Origin: Gnetum montanum
Lineage: Eukaryota > Streptophyta > Gnetopsida > Gnetales > Gnetaceae
Direction of reading: 5' to 3'
DNA length: 64,000 nt
Assembly: GCA_015680685.1 (NCBI GenBank)
Contig: MNCI01002706.1
Location: forward strand, 322,057 to 386,056
Under the pieces are notes generated by a model. That model saw only the letters and a list, made by a program, of their open reading frames with translations. It ran no database searches and was not told the origin of the DNA. The stretch's first letter is position 1. The number at the start of each line of letters is the position of its first letter. This document shows, piece after piece, positions 34,196 through 45,700 of the stretch. The position numbers and the translations under genes were made by a program.

Positions 34196-35220
34196 AAACT
34201 CATATCCATCCCCATTTTTGTTAGAACAAGGCTAAGATAATGATAAAGAAAAATTAATTTTCTTCTATAGAATTACATTGGTTATAAAATTTTATTTTTG
34301 TGCATTTCCTAATTAAAACTTCACCCCATGCAAAAGTTTGCCCTAAAAATTGGTTAAGTTTCAATTAACTTATAAACAAATAATCAACAAGGTCAAGTTA
34401 AACACCAAACTAAAAATAAATTTGACATATCCATTCATGGTATCAGAGGAAGAAAGGAAGAACCATATGAACCACAACACACAACTAGCTAACAATGAAA
34501 GTACATTCAAAAATGCCTTAGCATAATCACTCTTAATATATTAATTAAGAAACCAAATCAAACTATCACCTAAACGGCAAATTCATCATTTGCCAAAAAT
34601 TTCAATTACAAAAGCAATTTAAAAAATATTGCAATAGAAAATATTCTTTGAGGAAAGAAATTAATACTTCTTACACCATGATACTCCCTTGACTTGTAAA
34701 GTTTTAGTTCAGGACAAAGTCAACTTCATTTAAAATTGAGCAAATTTCGCCTTCACCTAGTCAACTAAACAATGGTATATCATAAAGCAACTCTTAAGTT
34801 GACTAATTTCTTTAACAAGGTTACTCAACTTCCAATTGCCAACATCATCGCAACAATTCTTTTTACTCTCAAGTAACCTGTACATTTAAAAAAAAAAAAC
34901 ATTTTACCGCTCATTTTACCGCAACCTTTTTGTCACATTTTCATTTTATCCTTCAGATTTCCTTTGAATCACGTTCCTTCGAATCCATTTTGATACCAAG
35001 CTTGCCATACAATACCGTTTACTTAAAATGCGTAGATCATGCCATGGAACCAACAAATTAGTTGCAAAGAGTGCTCTAACGTAAAAATGAATTAACTATG
35101 ACACTAGTGAATGCATATTTCTTTGTTTGATTCATTAAAATTACCGAAGAACTAAAGTAATTTTCGCTTACGTGAGAATGATTTTCAGTCCAGTGAAATT
35201 GGTTCAATTCAACATAAACA

Positions 35221-35400
35221 ATGCCAAAAGTTGCATGAAATTGATTTACCTTCAGGATTTTTTCAATGCCAAAAGTTGCATGAAATTGATTTACCTTCAG
35301 GATTTTTTCAATGCCAAAAGTTGCATGAAATTGATTTACCTTCAGGATTTTTTCAATGCCAAAAGTTGCATGAAATTGATTTACCTTCAGGATTTTTTCA
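35221..35400. repeat. Perfect tandem repeat, 4 x 45 bp
   Basis: Units start at 35,221, 35,266, 35,311 and 35,356 and are identical. The period is a multiple of three, so frames stay open across the array on both strands and create spurious ORFs. It lies about 1.3 kb beyond the ATG2 stop codon. Confidence 0.97.
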
Positions 35401-35604
35401 ACAAGTGGCAACAAAACATTTGATTATTATTTTTTTTTTTTTTAAGATTCATTTGCAGTCAGGAAAAATTACCGAGGGAGAAATGAAAATTCTATTGCTT
35501 CAAGCAACAATTCAACTTGTTTGCCTTCATCGAACTTTATGATATAACTTTAAGGATCTAAAAAATGGATATGATTTTTTATTTTAAATTTCTGTAATTT
35601 GGAG

Positions 35605-35682
35605 GTGTTAAAACCTGTGACCTGGCGTTGGGAGACGAAGCCCTATATACCACTGAGCTAACACCTCATTGTTACAAAATAT
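35605..35682 (-). mobile_element. tRNA-like SINE head
   Basis: On the minus strand, GAGGTGTTAGCTCAGTGG starts a tRNA-like sequence whose first seven bases pair with ACACCTC at its end and which has a D-arm. A proper T-arm (GGTTCGA) is missing, so it is a SINE-type derivative, not a working tRNA gene. Confidence 0.5.
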
Positions 35683-36309
35683 TTAACAAACCAATCACAT
35701 TTCCTAACAAGATTTAACACTTTTGTTAACAAATGCAAATGCTGCGGGAACTGCAGCTATGCACAGCTACAATTCTCGTGCAATAGTTGTGTCGTCGACA
35801 CTAAAGGCATTAAACCTAAGACTCAAGGTACCCAACAACCAGCACATTGAAAGAAGACAATTTTACAAATAACAAATCCAATATTCAAATATGAATAAAA
35901 AACGATTTTCAAACCTCACAAACAATTCTATTTAATCAAATCGAAATAGAAATCAATCTGGATATAGTCTTTGCATACAAGAATATTAAATCGGCAAGCC
36001 ATTTTGCAATTTCACTTTCACCAAGTTCCATTCCATAATATTTCGAGGAAAGAAATCAGTGTTTATCCAACAGATTTTCTTTCCTGGAAGAACTTCACTG
36101 TAAAAAAACAATGATTAACAATCACTATGAACAGTAAGAAATACGAAATACGTTACATTGGTCGAATTTAAATATCTGCGTGTATAGCAATTCAAACACT
36201 CAAATGCACCCTTGAAAACAGATCAGGTTTCGGCAAAGAGATCGCCTGTGGTAATAAAAGAACACCCATAAACCAACATTTGCTGCTCTCTTGGCGCTTG
36301 TTCCCCACC

Positions 36310-36315
36310 TTTATT
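36310..36315 (-). terminator. Likely ATG2 poly(A) signal
   Basis: AATAAA on the minus strand lies about 346 bases beyond the ATG2 stop codon. It is the first canonical signal seen downstream, so the 3' untranslated region probably ends near 36,290. Confidence 0.5.
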
Positions 36316-36660
36316 GATAAGTCTTGAAAGAATCAATGATAACTGTACATCTGCAACGGTTCAAACTTTTTAAACTGACTAGAAAAGCAAACCGGATTTT
36401 TTTTTTCCCGTTTAAATAAAGAATGTTTTCCCAAATTACCTTGAATTGAATAAAGGGGAATGAAGCCAATTGGTGATACCTATAGTACATACAATGAAAG
36501 CACCATCGCCAGCACACATTTGCTTCAGTTTCTGGAAAAGAAAAGGATGTGTAACAAACAAAGAAACAAATCTTCATCAATTTAAAGCAAAATATGGGTA
36601 TATTAGGCACAGTCAGACACCTGTACAAGTAAATTAAACTTCAAGCAAGAACCAACCGTA

Positions 36661-36724
36661 TCATAGAACAGGAACTGGTCCCGAGTGCTTCTCCTCTGAC
36701 TCCTTTCTTCGATCAGGATCAAGG
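36661..36724 (-). CDS. ATG2: ATG2 exon 13 and stop
   Basis: Acceptor TTGTAG|CCTTG. It completes LRNSLDP as in other plants, then [16 protein letters not shown] and TGA at 36,663-36,661. It is too short to appear as an open frame. Confidence 0.9.
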
Positions 36725-39700
36725 CTACAATCAAAATCAGTTAATACTTAGCTCTTAAATTAAGTTCATACATTAAAAGAAAAAATATGAAAGAATAAAT
36801 TCAGCACAGCCAAATCTACCTGTTCCTTACTCCAAGAAGAGCCCGATGAACTGCCCCCGCAGCTGCAGATGCTGGTGCAAACGCTGCTGCTGGAGCAGCT
36901 TGAATGGCTGTCAAAACAGCATGCCCAGCACCATCTCCACGTGCATATGATTTCACCGGATTTCTAATAAGAGAGGAGGCTGTTCTCTCCAATCCTCGTG
37001 TCATAGTTTCACAAGCCTGCGAACCACCCAAAAATAAAAATAAAAATCAGTGTACACTGCAAGTGTCGTATAACTGTTTCAAAACTACCAACCTTCCTTG
37101 AAATGTCAAAAATTTAAGAAAATACTGTTAAAATATCATGATAAGTAAAAACTAACTTGTAAATTCGAGAATGAGAGGTTTCAGTATGAGAAAGGAATTC
37201 CAAAGTTTGCTTAATTTTATATTTGACAAATAAAAACATTGCCTCACATCATATATATTATTCACCTGTTGTAGGCCCTGACAAGCATTTGCAGGTTGGC
37301 TACCTTTTCTATACATTTCCAAATTCTCTTTAGATGAAACGGAAAATGAAGGTGAAAGGTTCCCGAGAGCAGATTCTGTGTGTGTGAGTATTCCATGAGC
37401 TCCAGATGCCAAATGAAGCCCGCAACTAACGGCTTCAAGCGAAAAACTCCGAGCAAATGCAAGCATCCCTAGCGAAGCCACGGAAATCACTAACGACATT
37501 AATCTCTAGCTTCAAGCCATCGTTTCCAAGTAACTCATGAAAGATGTAATTATTTGGTGGCAAAAGTAGAAGTTTGAAATCTATTACATATACCGTAAAG
37601 TTAACCTGGATTCTAAAGCGTCAATATGCTAAACATACCAAACTGATATGTTTGTCACACTTCTCAAAAGGAAATTGTAGTTTACCGAATTGATTTCTTC
37701 TTAACATGTCCAAATTATCATATGGTGTCCGGAAGATTCTTCTTTATTCATTCTCGGACACATGAAAACATTCCACAAAGTTTCATTACAAATATAACAA
37801 CAAAAAATGAAAAGAAAAGCCTTGAAAGGATTGGGAAGAATAACATAAATATGAATGCAATCAAAAGCTACACTCTACAGGTATCCTAAGTAAGGGCAAA
37901 GGTAGGCTTTCAGAGTTTTCAAATATTGGAGTTTCATTGCATCTGAATTGAGACTATGAAACACAAAGAATCTATTGGAAAAGGATCCAGTTTCGGCCAT
38001 TTCTTTTAAAATTCCTGTATATCTCAATATAGCACACCAGGAGTCAATTTTTGAATTGTAGATTCATCTACAAGAGTTAGGTTCAAAAGCTTAAGCCCAA
38101 CTTCAGATCCCTACCATGCCAAGTATACAGGTTAATTGCAAATTTTGGGGGCCAAAAAACCTCAATGTCACTGGTCCTTCGAGTTTAAAGGCACTATTGT
38201 ATATAAAACCTAAATGAAACTGAATGTTTTATTACATCTTAAGGCCCAAAGGATCTATTTGACAGTATTACCAAGGGTCCTCAACAGTGCTACGTAAGGG
38301 TAATCAATAAAACAGATAATAGAAAATACAATAGGCAATTACAATAGGGTATCTAATAGCTGATTAGGAAAATGGAGAAAGTAAATAAAAAGGAACTTAC
38401 TAATGCTGCAAGTAATTACAAGTCAGCTTCTCAACTTGGCAAATCAATGAGTGACCTTCACAACAGAAAGATCGTTGTGAATTCTAATCGCAAAGAGAGA
38501 ATAAGTTTGAATATAGACTGGAAAACTGGAAAATGTTGGTACCTTATGACACCCAAACTATAAAGGAAAGGCAACACCACTCTTTCCTGTTACTGTTCAA
38601 AGTACGTGCGACTTCCAAAAATAATAATCGCAACGATGGTAAGATACAATTTCCCTACTGGGAACTAAAAGTTTTTGACTCTACTGACAATGTCAACACC
38701 TCAGATTTACTCTTACAAATCTACAAAAACCCTCAGCTATCGATCTAGACTCTTACAGTGACATTTCAAAAATAAGCTTTAACTTTGAACCACCATTAAC
38801 TGCTTAAGAACAGAGTTAGCGCATCTTGGCTATTGAAAAACAATTATCTGTCCAAGTTTAATGTCTGATTCTACAATAATAACTAGCATTTTTTTTTTAA
38901 TTTGAAAGAAAATAAGTATAGAAAAGCGTAACTTTTTGTAGCGTTAAGTGAGAGAATGAAACGCAAACAGCATTATCTTAGAGACTTTGGACTCCATATA
39001 AACGGAGTCATATATTTGATAATATTTTAAAAAAAAAACCCAAACGCACGGCTCCATCACTAAAATGTCAAAGGAAAAGAACTTCCTCATGAGCAATTAA
39101 ACTGCCCTCAATCATGCCGTTTGCTACTGGTCTAATGCATATCGCATATGTTTATGTTTCGAAGGAAACACCCTATGTTTGAAATGACATATTGCAAAAT
39201 TTAAACAATGAAGAAATGCTTTCTGGTATAGAATTATCTGGAAAAGAATCAAGAGTAAAGAGGACGGTTCTTCTAGTAGCATCATAAGCTGAAAGGAACA
39301 ACAACATTATTCATCAGGCTGATGAATCATAATGAAAGAGGTTTCATGATGGAAGACTGGATTTAACAGTTCAAAATTCCACACGAAGCCAGAACATAAA
39401 TAGTAAATTTCTGTGGCCCAGCAGTGGAATGTAGACAGGCTTGATTGTGCCCTTCCTACAACTCAAAAAGCTAATTATGAGAATACATATCAGTTGTGCC
39501 TTCTAGTTCTCAAAGGCCACATCATCAATGTCAGTCCTGCAATCTCACGTATACATAACTAGATGTTAGTGTATTTGACAAATCTTCACGGTTTGCCGTG
39601 AGACTCAAAAATTGAATGTTATCATATTTGTAGGAATATAAATACTGCACTGTTACCATCAAAACATTCATTTCTTTGGTTTTTCTCAATATAAAATATC

Positions 39701-42700
39701 CAATTTTTTAGAAGCTATAATGTTAATTTGTTTATAACTTTAATCTTTGCAACAGAAATTCCTAAGCGCTATGAGAACATTCGGCCCAACCACCTGTCGT
39801 AGCAAGGTTACACAATAATTGAAAAAGAAATATACTAATAACAATGACTCCAACTCAATTAGCAACATTACAAGAACAACAAACAGCATATAAATATGCA
39901 AGGCGTGAGAACGATCGATTAACAAGAGAAACTCAACCCAAACCATATACAAGATAGGAACTCAAAAGCATCCTGACCTAAATTAACTTCAGAAATGCTA
40001 CAGCTGCTCCAACATCAATTCAGGCATAATCCAGAAACCATCAATGATGAAATTCTGGAAGGAAAGAAAAAAACAATTTTTTTATTACACATAGCATTTG
40101 CAGTGGCTAAATACCTGCTGACCCATTAACAGTATCAAGTTATAAAAACAACGAAAAAAGATCAACCAAAATGTTGAAATGATTCTAAAGACATTTACAA
40201 TGTTACCCGTCTGTAACGGACAGTCAGGATTCTATACTCCTAATTCTAAGAATAATTAGAAAATAACAGTTATCTAATAATTGAAAAAAGAAATGCCTGA
40301 CACGTTCAGTTGATGTAACCAAAAGAAAAAAGTAAATAAAGGAACTTATATGCACCTACAATAGTCCAAAATCCAAAAAGGAACTCAAGCTGTTGGCATT
40401 GCTGATGATAATGCATGTCCTGAAAAGTTTCCAATTAGAATGTTGCAGAAATATCACAGCAGCAAAATTGAATGGGAGAAATTTTTTGTGATGACCATGT
40501 TTTGCCTTTGGAACAGCACGGAGGCTGCTGTTGGTGCCAATTTTATGCTCTTAACTGTTGCAAAACAGATCTGGAATCATCTTAAATAAACATATTCTCA
40601 GGAACACATAATTCTAGGGTCTATAAGATGTTTGAATAGTTATTTTCTTTGAAGAAGCGGACTAAAATATTATCTGAATACGCGTTATCAGTTAATATGT
40701 TATCTGAAGAGGTTACACGTTATCGGTTAATATTTTACCTGAAGAAGTTACTCGTTATCAGCCATTCACCACCAATCTGGATCAGCAGAAGGAGGAGGAA
40801 TTTTTGTTATGGAAATACATATGTTTTTCAAAATGGCTAGAAGTCTGGTATTTTTTTTTTAATGTTCTTTCCATATCGCAGTTCCAGACAATTCCAGTCA
40901 CATCTGTCATTTTGAATCTCTAAAATGAAAGAACAATCCATGATTCCATCAACATTTCAGAAGTATGATGCGAGTCACGAGGAATATGTTTTAGTGTTGT
41001 TTAATAATGATTGTGGCTCAAACTTGGATATGCCCTTGGTTAATGTAGATGCTTGGTACTGATGGTGTTACTTGGATACATATGGCATAATCCAAATGGG
41101 ATGTAGGTCATCATGGTTAGATGGGTAATGGAATTCACATTCATGCTATTGGCTGCATATCATGGTTGGTTTATTAGTAGTAATTTGGTGGCATTCATGT
41201 AGATTAATAGTATTAGCGTAGGACATGTGTAGGTTATATCATACATGATAGATGGATAATGGAATTTGGATTCGTGCTATTGGCTGCATATCATGGTTGG
41301 TTTGTTCAGTTGTAATTTGGTGGCATCCATGTTGATTGATAGGATTATCTTAGGACGTGTGGGTTATATCATCTCACAACTAAGGCCTAGATATTGAACT
41401 GAAACTGAAACTGACACCCAGAGAAGTAATCCAGCATTTCGTGAAAGGACAAAGCAAATTGGAGTGGACTGTCACTTTATAAAAGAAGTTTTCCTGGCTA
41501 AGAAGATATACACTCCTTGCATAAATCTAAATATCAACTTTGGTGATATTTTCACAAATGCAGTATCTAGGTCAGTATGTAACAAGCCAATCATGAGGGA
41601 TACATATGCACCAGCATGAGCCATCATTGTTATCATCATCATCATTCTAGCCTTATCCCAATTGTATGGGGTCAGATATATATGCACCAGCTTGAGTGGG
41701 ACTGTTAAATTACATTGTATCTAGACTGTGGCATAGGTAAATTCTATCTAGCCATACTTTTGTCCTTTGCTTATTATTATTTATTGTTGTGTGTGACAAA
41801 CCTCGGAATCATACTGAACTCTCTCTTCACATTGCCTTCTCTAGGGACTGTACTTTGCTAATTGACAATAAGATAGCATGATACCAAGCCATTTTGTCCA
41901 GTGTTAAAATAAAACACCTACCACGAACATCCACCAAAGAAAGATGCCATTGACGGTTACATCCGAGTTGGATGATTCAAATTCAGCCTAAGACTAGGCT
42001 TGATAGTAAACCCATACATCTAGTTTCACTATAAGAAACCTACCACAAGAAGTTGGGAAACCATACCAAGAATAATACTGGAAAGAGACATATCATGGCT
42101 TTAATTCTTGATTCCTAGTTTACCTCATCATATCATCATCATCATCATCATCATTATGCCAGCCTTATTCCAACTACATGATATCAGCCATATAATTTCT
42201 TTTCCACCATTCACTTCTATTGAAAGCTAAATAAGCATTAACACCCAAATCTGGAGGAGATATTGCTCAAGCTATGCAGAGATATTGGTCAAGTATCTAA
42301 AGGAGGGGGGAATCTCCCCTTGTTTTGGTTCCAATCCAGAAAGTGGTTGGGGAGGTGGATAACCAAAGGCTCATTGCACCCATTACTAAACAGGAGTTGT
42401 CAGAAGCTATGGAAATGCTCAAAAGTGCTAAGGCTCCGGGACCTGATGGATAGCCCATTCTTTCATGAATTCACAGACATTCTAGGAGGCTATATATTGG
42501 ATGCCTTTAACCTCATGCTGAAATGGCAGCAAGTCCGACATAAGATCAAGTGTTCCAAAATCGCGCTCATCCCAAAGACCACTAATCCAGTGGAGCCATC
42601 ACACTTCAGGCCCATTGGAATGTGCAACATGCTCCTCAGACTCTTTACAAAAATTCTGGTAAAACGTCTCCAGCAGCTGATGCCAACCTTGGTTGGTATC

Positions 42701-45700
42701 CAACAGGCGGGATTCATCAAAGGCATATTCATACATTACTAGATCCTTCTCCTGCAGGAGGTTATGCATTCATTCAATGTGCCAAGTTCCCATGTATGTG
42801 TATCAAACTAGATATAACCGAAGCTTACGACATTGTCCATTGGAGTGCCCTCCAAGATATCATGCTCAGGAAGGGAATTCATCCCAATTTCGTTAACTTA
42901 TGCATCAACCTCCAAGCCATGGGGGCATACTCCTTTGATATTAATGGACAGTTCTAGGGGTTTTCCTCCCCCAATACAGGCCTTCACCAAGGGGACCCTC
43001 TCTTGCCATACTTATCACCATGGATACCATGAATCTTTCCTATAGGATGGAAGGAGTCAGAGGGCTACACATTGAAGAGGTAAATTGTATCACCAAACAT
43101 TATGCTAACATCGTTGTCCCGCAAGCACAAGTAGTGAATAGTGTGCTTAATAGACTGGCACAAGAGGTAGGGCTGGAGCTCAACAAGGGGAAATCTTTGA
43201 TCCACTTCTTCCACACTCAAGGGACTATCAAAAATCAAGTGTGCTAGGAGCTCAAGATCTTGCAAGGAACGATACAAGATTCCTCCCTGAGAATGCATGT
43301 ATGCATGGAATAGGAAAACATCATGGAAAAAGCTAATTCAAAAACTTCAATTGCAAGAGGGGCACTGGACCTCATGCTTCCTCACACAAAAAGGTAAGAT
43401 CATCCTAGCTACTTCGGTTCTTTCCACCATTGCTAGATTTGTTGCCTCTGTCACCATTCTTCCAGAAGCTGTAATTAGCAAAGTAGATTAAATTATTCGA
43501 AATTTTATCTAGTCTGGAGAAAAAGGGTGCGAACAAATGCACCATGTCTAATAGGAGAAGGTTGCTAGACCTAAATCGGTGGGGCGTTTGGGGGTGCTAA
43601 CGTTTGATGATGCCATCCTAATGGGATATCAAGGGATCATAAACAGATTCATGCAAAATGATGAGTACCCAGCTCAATGGGTTCTTATTCTTAAGAACAA
43701 ATATTGGCTGTCAACCACTGACACCCAGGATTTTCACATCTGGCATAACCTCTAGAACCATGTGCATAAGGTAAGTCAATGGGGAATATTAGGTACGCAA
43801 CCGCATGATATCATCAAGCACAAATACCCTATTGTTCTTAGTTGGGGGCCCACCTGGAAAGGCCACCTACCGAACAAGATAAATGCTTTATCTGGCTCCT
43901 TTTATAGGGCATGCTGCCGATGCAATCATTACTACGGGAATGGGGACTGCATTTAAATGACACCTATCCCTGTTGTAGTTCTACAGAGGAAACAATCCAT
44001 CACTTCGCATATCTCTACCCCTTTGTTGCTACTATCTAGAGAGCCACTACCATCCAACTGCTGATGCACTTGCATGGTGACATGCCTAATGCTACCATTC
44101 TCTAGCGCCTCTAGAAAGTCCGCAACAAGCTTATTTTTAGGTCAATGCCTCTTAGACTACTAGTGCAAGTTGTGTTCCTTGGGCTACAATTGTGGAAAGA
44201 AGCAGTGGCAGCAATGGGTGTGACCCCTACATATGAGCCTAACTATGAGAGCTTCCAGAGCAACTAGGTGCTCTAGGATATGGTCATGTGAGTGCACTAG
44301 GCCAACCTCTTGCCCTTGCTCCTAGGGAACCCCAACCTGGCTGACAAGGCATTCTACAAACAATGGAGAGAAGACTCCACTATGTTCCACGACATCTGCA
44401 TCTCCTTGACTAAGGCGACTATCGTAGGGTACCGAAGGATGGGGAGGTGGTCTTGCCCATGGATAGGGAGCTACAAGATGCAAAAGGTTTCTTTAACGGG
44501 CTGGTGCCCAAGATGGATAGTGATCAGGTCCTGAAGTCTACACTACCACAGCTCTAACAAGACACAGTAGAGTTAGTGGACCGCTACTTCGTGCATTCTG
44601 AGAACATCTAAAAGCTGCAAGGGGCACACTTCACCTTCTTGAGGTGTTGGCAACTTGGCTACAAGGTCAACAGCCCAAAATTCCTATTGGCCTCGTTACA
44701 TAGGGGGTGGGCCGTCATTCTAGTTTGATTTTGGCTCTCTGGCAAGCTGCTCCGCTGCTAGATTCACCATCTACTCAACCTTCACCTTTCACAGCTAGCT
44801 ATGAGCAACGTTGTAATATTAAAGGGGCTTCCTCTTCGTCAACACTAGTGGCTGGCGGTGGTGTAGGTGGGCTAGGGGATGGGTCTAGGTTAGATTCGCA
44901 AAAGTCTACCACCAACCACCATTTAATGTGCATAAGCAAATCATGCAAGTTGTAGGTGCACTCCGCAATGAACTACAAGCAAAATACGATGAGGACCTTG
45001 CTAAGGCCACTGTGGAAGTGGAGGCCAGGGTGCACACAAAAGAAAGGGCTACTTGGAAGGGAAAGCTACAAAAGCTGGAGCAAAAGTAACATCTACTCTC
45101 TAAGCAAAAAGAACAGCACCACATGGAGGCCGCCATCATGAACGAGTTGAGGATGCTTTGTGTGCATAGATAAAGGAGGAGCACGAGTGCAAAAGAAGGG
45201 CTAAAGAAGAGGAGGAACAGCAAGTTAGAGACTAGTTGGAAGAGCAACAAATGAAGCATAGCCAAGATGCCACCCATGAGTCAAATGCCCATCGTTAGCT
45301 GCAAATGGGACAATGCCCTTACATCATCATGGACGTTAACTGAAATAATGCATGGCACACCTTGCACAAATTCATTCAGATCACCACAGGCAAGTTGCAT
45401 CCTAATGGGGCTAGAGGGATGGAAGCCGAGGCATGCAAAAAGCGAGAAGAATAGTACAAACAATTCCAAGAGGCTACTGCCTTCATGGCTTCTAAACATC
45501 ACAAGGTAGTTCTGGATGCCATCCATGCCTAGGAAAGGGCTCACTGGCCCTGCAAGAGACTGCAAAGATGTCTTTAGTGTCAAGTTCTAGGGTGGGGTGG
45601 GGTGGGGTGATGATTGGGGGTCTCTTCCCTTTTAGGGGGTATGGGGGGGCGGGGAGCAATGGTTTAGGGCCCTTTGGGGGCCTTGCAGTCTTGTGTGTGT

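Larger units (their letters stand above)
32156..34960. other. AT-rich intergenic region with SINE pieces
   Basis: No gene is visible. Several tRNA-derived SINE heads are listed separately. The rest is AT-rich unique-looking sequence. Confidence 0.5.

Noticed and set aside
35221-35400. CRISPR array
   Set aside because: The units are contiguous without spacers, and the genome is a plant nuclear genome.
35172-35542. Proteins from repeated open frames on both strands
   Set aside because: They are produced by the 45-bp tandem repeat, whose period is divisible by three; there is no other coding evidence.
35605-35682. Functional tRNA gene
   Set aside because: The acceptor stem and D-arm can pair, but the T-arm and a clean anticodon stem are missing. 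Similar heads occur elsewhere in SINEs.
37152-37499. A 115-codon open frame as a separate gene
   Set aside because: It is ATG2 exon 11 plus read-through into both introns; splice borders and family wording define the exon as 37,266-37,468.
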